Shown here one piece after another: positions 1 through 12,500 of a stretch of 64,000 bases of DNA. Both the position numbers and the translations under genes were made by a program. Location: assembly GCA_030142905.1 (NCBI GenBank), contig JASJOG010000016.1, positions 3,088,501 through 3,152,500 on the forward strand. The letters are read 5' to 3'. Source of the stretch: Heliopora coerulea (taxonomy: Eukaryota > Cnidaria > Anthozoa > Scleralcyonacea > Helioporidae). The notes under the pieces are model-generated. The model was not told the origin of the DNA. It saw nothing but the letters and a program-made list of their open reading frames with translations, and did no database searches. Position 1 is the first letter of the stretch. The number at the start of each line of letters is the position of its first letter.

Positions 1-1020
1 ATGGCCGATGTCCAGGCCGGTCTGGATAGGGCCCTGGTTCCATATACAGGGCCCCCTAAGGCTGATGGTTCAGCCTCTGCGTTAGCTATCACGTATGGTT
101 CCGCCGGAGGATTAAATCTGCCCCCTACATCATCTGCGGCAGATCTCACTCTTGCGGAGATGGCTGACGCTCGCCTTGTTCCTCCTCTCCCGGAGTCCGA
201 CTCCGAGGATGACCTGCCGGGCAACAACGTCGTTGACGTGCCCCTGGGGGATTCCCAGGCCCTGGAAGTATTTATGACCAGGGCCGCCACGCCCGTCAAC
301 CCAGGCACACCACCGCCTGAGATCCAGAGTTTCTTGGACTCTGGATCTGAAGGGATGGAGATTGTCTCTTTTTCTCCATCACATGACGGAGCTGTCATTT
401 CCCAGGCGCCTACCGCCGTAGTCGCCCAGGTCGCTAATGTGGTCGCGTCTGATCACATTAGCCAGTTTACGGCCTCGGAGGAGGGCCTCGTTGTGGTCCA
501 CACTGCTTCCCGCGTGGTGGAGCAGACCCCCATTGTGGCCATTCAACAGGAGAGTGAGGATGTCATACCTCCGACACCCGGCGTGACAGGGACCATCTTG
601 TGGACTGTCGTTCAGTCCGCTGTGGGATCGACGATGGCCCTTCCGCCCATTGTCCAACGTTGTTCGTTGGCGGAAGGTGGGCCCGATTCTTTAGGGTCCA
701 CCCCCGATTAGCAGCCATCACCGCTGGCACTACCACCTTCATGCCAGCGCTCGGAGTCTGAGGCATCAAATCCTCAGCTTACCTATGATGGCTGCTCAGA
801 CCAGTATCCCCTGTCCGACGATGACTATGCGTCGGCGTCTGAGTCGAGCGACGACGACACGACTTTGGCCATGCCGGTCAAGTCTGAAGAACCATCCACC
901 TTGATGGTTCTGCGTCGTCGGTGTAGCCATGGCCCACGTTTGGAGCCGCTGCCGCTACCCCTTCCGGAGCTTTCCCCAGTCGTGGTGGTTAGCTCCGACG
1001 AGGAGGAGAACCACTCCTAG
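1..1020 (+). pseudogene. LINE ORF1 remnant, acidic, with in-frame TAG
   Basis: The frame is open from base 1 to a TAG at 709-711 and continues in the same frame to a TAG at 1018-1020, eight bases before ORF2. The translation is rich in Pro, Ser, Asp and Glu and ends in an acidic stretch (SSDEEENHS). I see no zinc knuckle or RRM, so the visible part is probably a disordered region. In LINEs of this kind ORF1 encodes the RNA-binding partner of the ORF2 enzyme. The ATG at base 1 may be internal, because the element's 5' end is outside the window. Confidence 0.6.
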
Positions 1021-1028
1021 ACACGACA

Positions 1029-4000
1029 ATGATCAGCGTGGTCTCGCTGAACATCAACGGTCTTAATGACCGTACTAAGCGGACCACCTTCATTCACTGG
1101 TTGCAGTGTTTGAAGGCTGACATTGTCTGTCTGCAAGAGACGCACGCCGCGTCTCATGCAACATTCAAGGGTTGGTTTGCCAACTCTGGATATGCGGTAG
1201 CTTCATCCTGCATTTCCAACAAATGTGCAGGAACGGCTATCTTAGTCTCCTCGAGACACCGCCTAGACAAAGTCTGGCGGGATGATGCTGGTCGCTTTGT
1301 ACAAGCGGAGGTAGACATAGGGGAGCAAGTCCTTCGTTTTGTCTCCTTCTATGCCCCGAATATTAATCCTGCACGAAACAAATTTTTCGCTTCGCTGCCG
1401 GATTTAATGGATATGTGCCGCCCCACATTTGTCTGTGGGGATTTTAACTCGGTGTTGGACCCGGACCTCGATCGACGCCGTCCTCGATCCTTTCAGAGGC
1501 CGGCTCCAAACCGCTCTGCCGAAAGCGTGTCTGCCTTTCAGTCCTTGTTGTCTGCCCTTCAGTCCTTGTTGTCTGCAACCCAGACCTTTCCAGTGTGGCG
1601 CTCCCTTCATCCAGGAGTACGTACGTACTCCTGGGATCATGCTTCGGGAGATTGCTCTTCCCGAATCGACATGATCTGGGCGCCCATCGGTATGAAGGAC
1701 CAGATTAAGGACTGTGACTATTATCCGTCCTTCTTTACGGATCACCGTTACATCCAGGCAACCTTCTCCCTCGACTCCACCTCTGGGGCGAGAGGACCTG
1801 GATATTGAAAATTTAACACCTCGCTCCTTCAAGATCAGGAGTACTGTGATCTCTTGAAGTCTTTCTGGTCCTTCTGGAAGACGCAAGAGTCTGAGGGGGA
1901 TTTCGAGAATTCCTTGGACTGTTGGGACATGGTTAAGTTCTATCTCAGGGAGGTTACTCGTAGTTTTGCAAAGACCAAAGCTCTAGCTAGCAATACTGCC
2001 CAACGCCTCTTGTTGCGCCGCCTCCGAACACTTCAGCGTCAGTTTGACGCAGGAGATTCAACCGCTTTCGGAGAGCTGTGCGCCGTGCAAGAGAAATTGC
2101 GAGAACATGAGCTGCGCGCAGCTCAAGCGGCGCAGGTCCGCTCTCGCTGCAGATGGGCTGAAGAAGGTGAAGTATCATCTGGTTACTTCTCGGTAGAGCA
2201 AAAGCATCAGTCTAAACAGACTATGAGTGCCATTAAAGACCCTGAGACGGGGACGGTCCACCACGACCCTATTGACATCTTGGGAGTGTGGCGGGCCTAC
2301 TATGAGCAACTCTTTACAGCTCAGAGTTGCGATCCCCCTACCCATGATCGCCTCTTGTCCAAGTTAGTTCGGACTCTTGCTCCTGGTGAGCGAGAGCTCT
2401 GTGAAGGATTACTCACATCGGAAGAGTGCAAAGCGGCCCTTAAAGGGATGTCTGCTGGTAAGACTCCCGGGTCGGACGGCTTTTCGATGGAGTTTTATTT
2501 GCGCTTTTGGCCTGTCCTCGGTGCCGATCTCGTGCGTATTCTCAATTTAGCGTACGAGGTCGGGCAACTATCTCTTTCGCAACGCCGAGGACTTATTATA
2601 GTTTTGTTTAAAAAGGGCGACCGGTTACTCACAAAGAACTGGCGCCCTATTAGTCTACTAAATATGGATTACAAAATCGCCACCCGTGCTATCGCGGGTC
2701 GGCTTTTAAAAGTTATTGGTTCGGTAGTGTCGCCGGACCAAACTTGTGGAGTTCCCGGGAGATCTATCAGCGAAAACCTTTCCACCATTAGGGACCTAAT
2801 CGACTACGCAGCGATGGAGGATATCCCCGTCGCCCTTCTCTCTTTAGATCAAGAGAAGGCCTTCGATCGTGTCGACTGGGGATTTCTCTCGCGCGTTTTT
2901 TAAACCATGGGTTTCGGTCCCAGTTTTCGCCACTGGATCTCCCTTTTTCATACCAACATAGAATCTGCCGTTGTTATCAACGGTTGGACTTCCCCTAGCC
3001 TCTAACCGTCTCGTGGAGTGCGACAGGGTTGTCCTCTCTCCCCGTTACTCTACGTCCTCTGTGCCGAGGTGCTAGCCTGCAATCTTAGAGCTGCACCCGG
3101 CATTAATGGAGTCCAAATTCTTTAGAGAAACTAAGGGTATCGGGCTACGCCGAAGATACTACGGTAGTAGTCTCCACAGAGAACTCCATCAAGGAGGTTC
3201 TTAAAGTTTATGACCTGTACAAGCTGGGCTCGGGGTCGAAACTAAATATTGGAAAGTCGAAGGCCATGTGGGTCGGAAAGTGGAAAGATCGTACCGACCG
3301 GCCCCATGGTCTCAATTGGGTAAAAGAACTACCACTATTAGGGGCAGTTTTTTCTGCCTCGGATTATTCAAGTGCCACCTGGGACCCTAAAGTCGAAAAA
3401 GTTGAGAAGCGTCTTGCTTCTTGGAAGGGTCGTTCTCTTTCCTTTCAGGGCAAGGCGCTCATTATTAATGCATTAGCATTGTCCCAGATCTGGCACTTGT
3501 GTTCGATTTTCGTGATGCCGACCAAGGTGGTATCACGTATTAATAAGGCAATTTGGTCTTTCTTTTGGTCGGGCGGCCGAGATCTTGTCGCCCGCAGGAG
3601 CATGATTCCGCCGCGAGCCCACAGCGGCTTTGGTATCGTGGACTTTCGGTTGAAGGCGGACGCTATGGCGTTACAGTGGCTAAAGCGGTTCCGCAGTGAC
3701 TCCTGCGCCAAATGGAAGACCTTCTTTTTCCATAACTTTTACCGGGTCTTCTTGTACGACCCGGTCACTTCTTTTAAGTTAGGTAGCATTTTATTTAACC
3801 GCACTAGGTGTTCACGTCTCACGACTTTCTATAAACACTTAGTCGAGGCCTGGAGAAAATTGCATGGCGGCGTATTGGCAGACGGCCGTTTGACCATTGG
3901 TGTAGAGCGCGATGCCCCTCTGGAGGTGGCATCGATGTCCACCCAGTCTGCTTATCGCGTTGGACTCGCTATCCAGCGCGAACCACCACACTGCGTTGCC

Positions 4001-4600
4001 AAATTTCGCCCGGTTTACGGTGAACTCCATTGGTCAGAGACGTGGCACCAATTAAGCTACCTGACATTGGACAGGACGATCGTTGATCTTAACCGGAAGA
4101 TCGTGCACGGAGTTTTATACACCGCCCTCGCGGCTGGTCCGCAGTTTTGGGTACCGTAACGTCGATCCCGGTGCCATTGCGGTGCAGACGAAGAGACGTT
4201 GGCTCATCTCTTCTTCAAGTGCTCCTTTGCGCAGTTTTTGATCAACTGGGTGTACTTCCATCTTCTGTCTGTGGATCCACATGCTGGCCCTTTCACCGTC
4301 ACCGAAGTTCTCTTCGGTTTTCCGCCAGCACGCCGCAGACGCATACCCAAGATCGTGATGTGGATGCTACACGTCATGAAGCATCGCATCTGGCTAGCCC
4401 GGAACAACTTTAGATTCCGGGGAACGCCACCTGTCCTGGACGATTACATCCAAGGGGCCATTGTTCGTATTAAGTTCGTCTTGGCTCTTAAAGCACGCCA
4501 ATGTCATACTGACACCCAACGCGAGCATTTTAGAAAAGATTGGCTCGCTAATGGTACCCTTGGTCGCTTCGTGTCAGAGAAGCTGGTCTTCTCTTTTTAA
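1029..4600 (+). pseudogene. LINE ORF2: endonuclease + reverse transcriptase, inactivated
   Basis: Residues 1-250 are an APE-type endonuclease (LNINGLND near the start, CLQETH, GDFN, then TYSWDHASGDCSSRIDMIW and a final SFFTDHRY). The RT follows, with NWRPISLLN, SLDQEKAFDRVDW and GVRQGCPLSPLLY. The palm motif, normally YADD, reads YAED at 3146-3157. Near 4170-4220 a CxC...HLFFKC pattern matches the zinc-binding C-terminus of L1/Tx1-type ORF2. Damage: in-frame stops at 1806 (TGA in a probable Trp codon), 2901, 3003 and 4157, and a frameshift near 3125. An 18-bp unit is tandemly duplicated around 1537-1577 inside the endonuclease. The frame ends at the TAA at 4598-4600. Confidence 0.9.
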
Positions 4601-4829
4601 CGTTTTTAACCTCTTTCTTTAGGTCCCGGCCTCAGCGGTCCCCTTAACTGGTTGTACTTCTGTTGTCGGGACGTTGTTTCTTCTAGGCTTCCTAGGATCC
4701 CTATTTTTAACGTTTTTAACGATTTTAGCCTCTTTCTCTGTTAGGTTCCGGCCTCGGCGGTCGCCTTAATTGGTTGTACTTCCGTTGTCGGGACACTAGT
4801 TCTTTTAGGTTTCCTAGGATTCCTTGTTT
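4601..4829 (+). repeat. Tandem duplication in the LINE 3' UTR
   Basis: Two diverged copies of a unit of about 110 bp lie head to tail, starting at 4601 and 4711. Both begin with CGTTTTTAAC and share blocks such as GGTTGTACTTC and TTCCTAGGAT. They lie directly after the ORF2 stop codon, so they belong to the 3' UTR. Substitutions between the copies show that the duplication is not recent. Confidence 0.8.
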
Positions 4830-4939
4830 CAATTCTTTTTCTTTAATAGAAAAAATTCTTGCGTCAGAACTTAGGTTTCCGACTTTGGGGGTGAGGGTCA
4901 TGCCCTCAGCTAGTTTGCGGCTTTGTAGGCCCCCCTGTT

Positions 4940-4989
4940 AAAGATATATTCATTGCACTTACGCCCTTGGAGCGTAAGAATATATCTTT
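4940..4989 (+). other. Long hairpin at the LINE 3' end
   Basis: AAAGATATATTC (4940-4951) pairs with GAATATATCTTT (4978-4989), and inside it TTACGC (4959-4964) pairs with GCGTAA (4972-4977). That gives 18 bp of perfect pairing with a 7-nt bulge on one side and a 7-nt loop. It sits close to the presumed element end, where some LINE RTs recognise their own RNA; that role here is inference. Confidence 0.75.
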
Positions 4990-5056
4990 ATCAAAATAAA
5001 ACTTAACTGTGCCGTAACGTGGTCCATGGAACCCTATATAACGAAACAAATACTCT

Positions 5057-5366
5057 TTGATGATGTGTTTGTGGTAGCTTGGTAATTATGTTTTTAATAC
5101 GCACGCTCTCAAGCTGTTCTCTCAGAAAAACTTTCTGAATCCGTGACCGGAATCTAACCCGTAACCTTCTGATCGCCGGTGAGACGCTCTAACCATTGAG
5201 CTACAAAGACTCAGATGGCGAGCAAAGGTTAAATTTGTGTACTGGTTCGTATAGATGGTACAAGTTTGATTCCCGTCACGGACTCAGGAAGTTTTTCTGA
5301 GAGAACAGCTTGAGAGCGTGCGTATTAAGAACATAATTACCGAGCCACCACAAACACATCATTGAT
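5057..5366 (-). mobile_element. tRNA-derived SINE (- strand) with an inverted tail copy
   Basis: Read on the - strand, 5265 to 5057 holds the same unit as the + copy downstream: a leader, a tRNA-like core with A box (GTAGCTCAATGG) and a slightly mutated B box (GGTTAGATTCC), then a tail with a CTCAGAAA hairpin. A second tail copy lies inverted at 5275-5366, so 5057-5147 and 5275-5366 form an imperfect inverted repeat of about 92 bp. Confidence 0.75.
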
Positions 5367-5409
5367 TAACATAAAAATAGACGACATATCGAGACTAGCA
5401 GACTGGCAG

Positions 5410-5590
5410 TACATATGTCTGCCATCTATACGAACTGGTACACAAATTTAACCTTCGCTCACCATCTGAGTATTTGTAGCTGAATGGTTAGAGCGTCTTA
5501 CCGGCAATCAGAAGGTTACGGGTTCGATTCCCGTCACAGACTCAGAAAGTTTTTCTGAGAGAACAGCTTGAGAGCGTGGGTATTAAAAAA
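5410..5590 (+). mobile_element. tRNA-derived SINE (+ strand)
   Basis: The pol III A box (TAGCTGAATGG, 5477-5487) and B box (GGTTCGATTCC, 5521-5531) are correctly spaced in a tRNA-like core with a D-arm pairing. A 3' tail follows with a perfect hairpin, CTCAGAAA (5541-5548) against TTTCTGAG (5552-5559). The leader and tail match the - strand copy at 5057-5265, and related copies occur at 44976 and 62250. The repeated leader and tail rule out a functional tRNA gene. Confidence 0.8.
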
Positions 5591-5848
5591 TACTCTTTGC
5601 CTGAGATTTTGGAGATGCTATTCATAGAACCTCAGCTGTGCCCTGACAGGGTTAGACAACGGCGAGAAGACCGGGGAACGAGAACGAGTAGGGGGTCGTG
5701 TCTAAGTTCCGGCAAGAGGCTTTTGTGGGCGATTGTACGTAAACGAAGCGAAGCTTTGTCAAGAAAAATGCGGAAGAATTTTTGGTTGAACGAAACCAAG
5801 TTATCATTTTTCATTTTGCATCTACAGTAAGTCCTTAGCAAGAAAATC

Positions 5849-6572
5849 ATGGAAACATTAAATCGAACTAGCGATGAGCCCATGTCAACTGTCGAACAGG
5901 TTTTACAAAGTATTCTTAAAGATCCCATGGAAGACTTCCTAGGCGTTCTTCAGTTTTTCAAAGAAAACAAATATGGAGCTGTTTGGAGAGAAGAAAATGA
6001 ACTGCATGAGAAAACTATGATACACGCGAAGAAATTTGTTTACAATGTTACGGAGAGGTTTCGTTCTAAGCATCAAGAAATTTCCTCAATAGTAGAAGGA
6101 AGTGCTTGCGACGTATTTCAGAAATATTTTCTAGAAGTATTAAATGATTTACCTGGGGATGGCATGCTCATTCTCGAATGCTCAATTCGGGATACAAAGC
6201 TAGAATTTTCGCGCAAAATCTCCAAGATGAAAGAATCATTGGAAAAGGAAAAAGGAGAAGAACCGAAGACGAAATCAGACATCGAAGATATGATTTCGAG
6301 TACTGAACTGTTCGATCCCGTTCATATTCATCACGCCATAATTTGCTGTAGAATTGCTTACGAGTGTGAAGACCCCGAGCATCCCGAAAAATGCTTGGAA
6401 GATTTGGGCGAAAAACATTTGCTGGGTGAAGTAATTGTCTCGTACGAAAATACGAACATCCCGAAGTACATTATGGCTCGTTGTGGAGATGTTCTTTACG
6501 TAGCCTTTCGTGGATTGCAGCTTTCTAAGTGTATAGGTGCTGAAAGAGATTGGCGAGGTCGAGTTTGTGCAG
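5849..6572 (+). CDS. Exon 1: start and N-terminal part of the lipase domain
   Basis: Starts at an ATG followed by G, and ends in CAG before GTATGT with one base of a split Gly codon. It encodes 241 residues: an acidic helical N-terminus, then HHAIICCRIAYE and YIMARCGDVLYVAFRG, which fits the first strands of a class 3 (alpha/beta hydrolase) lipase. No signal peptide or membrane segment is visible, so the product is probably cytosolic. The start is the first in-frame ATG that gives the long frame. I see no clear TATA box upstream; 5591-5848 holds only the presumed 5' UTR and promoter. Confidence 0.85.
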
Positions 6573-9500
6573 GTATGTCATATTTATTTTAGTTAATGTA
6601 TAGTTGTGTCTAATAAAAAATGCCTTGTTTTTCGCACAAGATCCTGGAGCTGACGTACATCGATTCTCAACTGTCATACCACTCCCAGTTTAGCGTTTGT
6701 GTCATCTGCTTTTCCAATTTGCTATTTATAGTGGTTGAGAACTGTTGCCTCCCCGTTATAGGGCTGGAGCAGTCGTTTGCTTCGTTATTTTGATATTGTG
6801 TAGCTTGATGCATGACTTATTAGGGCAATGGCAGCCTAAATGAGGGGCCAGTGGGCACATTTGCCCCCACATATTGCAGTAATGCTTCCCCCCCAATCAC
6901 AGTGCCACAAAGCAAGTCACTGAAAGCCTGAAATACACTTAATAAAATGAAAATGAAATGCTGTAAATTTTTAATGCTGTTTAGTACAAGATTCTCATCA
7001 CAGCACAGACAAAAAAAAATTAAAATGCTTCATAATAAAGGAATAAAGAATTAACAGAAATTTGAAAATTTAAGAATTGAATAAAAAGGATTTAAACAAC
7101 AATACTTGAAAGGCTACAATATATGATCCCAGAGTCCCTTACAATTTCTTGACCACTTGGACTTCATACCCATCAACTTAAACTGTTCTAGTGTAATTAG
7201 ATTAGGGGTTTTGCAAACAAGTTGTGATGGAATGTTAGAGGTATGAAATCAAGAAACACAAGGTTTAACATTAATGCAAAAAATACATATTGTTGATGTT
7301 TTCCATTAAAACATTTGGATGTTCATTTTTCAAACTCTAAAACACTTAGAGATATTACATTCTGTATGTTGAGGTAGAAACAGAAACAGCTGCTTTATGC
7401 AATCATGGTGTTAAAGTTGCAATATTGCTAACTTTGTTTCTATAAAACATTGACTTCAAATGCCATGGAACAGGTGTGCATTTGGGAACTACTTCAAGTA
7501 ACCAACTTATCATGTATCACAAAATTAAATAAAGCTGAGATCTTTTTGGACTTAGTTGTGCCAGTTTATCTAAATAAGGCTACTGTAGGCAAGGTCTATA
7601 TAGGTCTGAGTAGGGCTAAATGGGTTTATGTTATAGTAAGTGGGTATAAATAGAGTTATACTTGGACTTTATTAGGCCCTCTGATTACACATGTTTCTCT
7701 ATGCAGGCCAAACTTATTCATTGTCTTCATTTCAGAGGAAAAATTCCATACTATTGTAAGAACATTTATAATGGTTGCTCCAGTTGATTGCATTACAACT
7801 TACTATAAAAATTCAAAAAGCTAAATTTAATACGTGCCTACAGTCTTGTGTCTTTTTACTCCTTTCCCCAGTCTTTTGGCATTTCATCTGTCTGGATCAG
7901 AGTATCCTAACACAGCAAACTATTAATTACAGTAGGTTTTTAATTTATAATTTTAAAGTATTTACTGCTGGCCTGAGTACAATAGATGGCTGTGTCAGCT
8001 TGGTAAAATAAGTCAATTAGTTAAATAAAAATAAAACAGAAAAAATTAAAAACTCTGAGAGAAAATATATGTTGAGAAAAGTAGATATGCCTTTTTCTGA
8101 GGGTAATGTTGGCAAGTTTGTTTTGAAATCAAGTGAAAAACAAATTTTAAAAATTAATGATATTAGTGGGTCTGAGAGGAAAGGTTAAATTAAAGTTCAA
8201 ATCCTATTAATTTCTATTCATCTTGTATTTCAGAACACATGTTGCATATTTCTTTATTTGGAACTCCTTTCATAATGTTATTTTCTTTAATTTGTTTCTT
8301 GCTTAACTTCTTCAAATTGTTAGTATGAAATGGCTTTTGTTCTGAAACTACTGGCAACATTAGAGAACTGCTCTTTACCCCTTATCCACTTAATCTGGTG
8401 CCTTCTTGCATAATTATGAAATCATAGTTGACAAGCTTTGAAGTGACATCATCTATTTTTGATCCCTCTCCCTATATCTGCCCATACAGATGAGTGTTCC
8501 TACAATGTTTTAGCTTTACAATGTCATAAAAATTTTTTTATTGCAGACATTATGCTCATGTCATGTAATTGTCAGTGTATGACCACACCACCTTGCTTTT
8601 TTATTGCTATTACTATTATTATATTGTCCAATGACATCTCATACTATGATGACAAGTTAGTCCTGGTGTAAATCACCTATTTAGGGTAAAAGGTTGTTAA
8701 AGCCTTTCCTACCAATGACATACTACAATGTATACTAGTATGCTCTGGCTTATGCCTGACATTATTACATGTAATCATGAAGGGTATACCTCCTGGTAGG
8801 GAAAGAATTTTAAAACCCCTTCCCTACTAATGGCACATTCTACTATTTTATCCTGCTTAGTTGGTACTTTAATTTAATTTGACTCAATTCTCCAAGTATA
8901 TTTTTGCAGTGCAGGTTAACCATGAATTTTCTCTTCAAATGCCATAGCATAAAAACACTTTCCCAGTCAAACTAAGTATTCATATATGTGACAAGATATT
9001 AATTGACAAATCTGTAATTCTTCACCTATTGACTAAAATTTTCACATACCTAAGCAAACATTACAACACTTTAGTCAGAACCCCTGATTCAAAATGATCA
9101 TTTTATGACACACTGATAAGAAAAGACAATACTGAAACAAAGAGGTAGCATCATTTTGTTCAAACCCAAAAAAGGTGAACACGACAAATTTATGCTTGTG
9201 GTAGCTCAATTTGTCAGCTTATCGAACTCATGAGTGCATCTATCCATATTCTACCATGTATCATATAACTGCTTTACCACAACGCAGTGTTATACTGCAA
9301 TAAATTACATGTTGCAGGCCTATTTATATTATTTATCTTTAATTTTGTAGGGGTGATGGGAGAAGCCAGGAAAATTCCTTTGGCCTATTTTGCTCGAGAA
9401 ATTTATCAAGAAAGACGGATCATCTTTTCAGGTTCAGTGGGGTGATGCTTGTTTGTAGAAACACATCATAAAGTTAGAGGTCTTAATGGGAAAATTAACC

Positions 9501-12500
9501 TGATGCTGTGTTTAAGCATTGACTGAGATGCTAAAAACTGGAAGGAAGGGTAATTTTCCCATGAAAACTAACCAAATTGAATTAATCAGATGATGTAGAG
9601 AAGTTGTAAATTAAGTCAAAGAAATGCAAAAAACAATAACGCTATTATCAGTTAGAGGGTTAAAATTTTCCAACATTTTGTCAAAGAACATGAACTCAGA
9701 CCAAGATATACATGGCCTAGAAATATCTTGATGGAACTCGGTTGTTTAGCAATTCTGGGCAAGGCAACTTAGCAAAAATTTCAAGCACCTTTCACTCAAG
9801 TTACTTTGTCAATAGCTCACTGCACGTTTTCAACCAAAGCATATGAAATTCAATAGGGCCATTTAATCAAAAGAGAATAAGCCAATGAGGCCCACGATCA
9901 AAATTCAGGCCCACCCAGAGAAGGGGGGAGGGACAACTGGGGCAGATTGCCCTGGGCTAAAAACCTCAAAAGGGGTCCCAGTCCCCAAGAACAATAGGGA
10001 CCCAGGGCACCAACTTAAGAGAAGCTCCCTCAGCATACTGATAAATTTATTTCCTTTATATTTCAAATAAAGATCTAATAAATCAGATCCGCAACTTTTG
10101 TTTAATCGACCCTATTTATTTATTCATTGAATGATAGGCCCTTACACTGAGCCAGGGCAGGACACGCATGTCTTCACGCGAATGCTTATCTTCAAGCTTT
10201 CCGGTAAAGAACGCGATGAAAGCGTTTTTGTCAATCGCCATATCGACGAAAATAATTTTTGTGAGGGAGTCCTCCAGATTTCTATTTTCCCCTGCGCCCC
10301 ATCAAGACTCTGGCCGGGCCTGCCAAAATGATCAAATCAGTATATTTTACAAAAGGCATTGCCAGTCGACAATTTCGAAAAGTAAAAAGTAAAGCAAATT
10401 CCGAAACACAACATCTTGTAAACCCAAGATGTGAGTTGTATATAAAGACGAAAGACGAATGATAGTAATATTTCGAGTTTATTCCAAACTCATTGTCAAA
10501 CCTAAACTAAAATTACAAACAAGCCGTGATCGTATTTATAATATACAGTAATTGCGTCATCAGGAAAGACAAGAAAGAGGAAGTATTAGCTTGTGTTTAC
10601 ATCAGGGGTAGGTCTATTTGACAATTATAATTGATTACGGGAAGTGCGTCAGTTCTTTGGTTGCTTTGAGATCGCTGCTCGATTCTGTCAAGGTTGTTAA
10701 ATTTTATGAAATCTAACAAACCAGTATTGAATGGTGGTCTCAAAGGGACCATAGAACTGACACTCTTTCTGTCACGAGTGTTCCACGAATCTTTCTTTAA
10801 GGACGAGAAGATGTTCAACGTCGAGCAACTTTTGTCATTTGTAATTCTGCGGCCGTGCCTTTTAAAACAATTCGTTAGTCTATTCACTTTTATTTACAGA
10901 ATTTTTTTATTTACAAGAAGAGACAAATAGATTATTACGACTTCGCATATTTTGCTTGACTCCTGGTATTTTGTAGAACTACGGTCGATTTGTATGACAC
11001 AAGCCTCCAGGTGTTTTACTGAACTTCAAAAAGACGGGTCTAATTTGTATTTCCCAGGGTTCAACATGAAGGGTTAATTTTTATATTTAGTATTTTAATG
11101 GACAAGGAATACGAAATATATGGTTTGAAACGTTGATTTAGTTTAAAAGTGCCTAGTTTTGGCCTAGCAAAGCGGAACTTGACCTATAAGTCTCTTTGGG
11201 GCGTTCACGAGTAAATGCAATTGACGGTAACAGCAACACCACTAGGAGAATATTTCGCTGCAGAAAAAGCACGATAATTTTGGTAAAGCTTTCTCCTTAA
11301 AAATGTCAATAGTAAAGTTCTGTAAATGGTGAGTAATAAAAAGCGTACGAGCATTACGTTCGACTGACTTTGGTGCTGTCTATGCTCAACGGCCTGCAAG
11401 TACCTTCTGTCCGACAATCGACACATCACTTTTATTCGTCGTTCGTCTTGGATTTACAATATGTTATTTTTCGGAATTTGCTTTATTTTTGTGTATATTT
11501 TACCTGCACTTATTTTTTCAATCGGTACATCCCTCGAATTAATTTGGAAAATTTGGTAATATCAAGTATATTGAATCCAAACCCTTAAGGTTTTATAAGA
11601 AAAACCATAAATTGCTTTTTAAAGTTCGAATGAATTTTCTATGATGAGCATAGGGAATGGAACAGTTGATCGGAAATGATTACCAGAATACTAAAAATGC
11701 CCGTCGGATGGAGATTTTAAAACTTCTGAATTGTTGGAGTAGCTGACTCCCTGTAGGGTATAAGGTCAAAACTACCGTAATGACAAGAACAAATATTGCC
11801 CATGCATTGGCTTAGCCAAGGCCGGGCACATGCCTGGCCAATCAAGCACGTAAATGACGTCATTGGATATCCCACTCTATATACTATATTGGATACCCCA
11901 CTCTATTAATACTAATTATAAGTTATGAAACTTGATGTGGAACACATGTATTTTCACTAATGGTGTCTTCTGTGGATTCCTGAGGAACAAGTATGTCAGA
12001 AGTGGGAAAACATGCTCTTAAAATGCAGGAAATGGCCATTTCAGGGACCTAAGAATTCAGAAACATCCCTGGGGTCGCGTCCTCGCACCCCCATAAAGCT
12101 TGTGCTTCATGCTTAGCGGTCACCACCCCCCACCCCCCTCGGTAAATTCATCGCTATATGCCTGTGCCAGTCCAAAACCAATGGACTGGCTGGGCTACTG
12201 AGCTCATCTGTTTTGAATATACCAGGATCCGCTCCATCTAAGTGGCTGTACACCTTGTGTAGCGTCCGGTGTTGTTCAACTCAATTTAAAATAGGTGAAC
12301 AACGGTTCCGGATTAGAACTGAGTAAATATCATCAAGAGCGAACTTAATACGTTGTATTGTTCCAAAAAAAAATGGAGGGCTTCGTTTCCTACATATGGC
12401 ACTCGAGACCTCGCGAACAAAACGCGTGCGTTTACAAGGTAGGCAGTTATACCTTGAATGCTGTATGTTACACCTCTTTGCACTTTTCTTGTACTATGTC

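Larger units (their letters stand above)
1..4990 (+). mobile_element. Decayed Tx1/L1-like non-LTR retrotransposon (LINE)
   Basis: Two-ORF LINE whose 5' end lies outside the window. An ORF1 remnant is followed after 8 bp by an ORF2 with apurinic-type endonuclease, reverse transcriptase and a C-terminal Cys/His finger, then a 3' UTR with a duplicated segment and a terminal hairpin. The region is much more GC-rich than the host introns downstream. ORF2 carries several nonsense codons, one frameshift and a damaged catalytic motif, so the copy is dead. The L1/Tx1 assignment rests on the endonuclease N-terminus (SLNINGLND, VCLQETHA) and the zf-RVT-like C-terminus. Confidence 0.9.

Noticed and set aside
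5470..5540. Functional tRNA gene
   Set aside because: The tRNA-like core is flanked by a leader and tail repeated at four loci, and one anticodon-stem pair is missing. It is a SINE.
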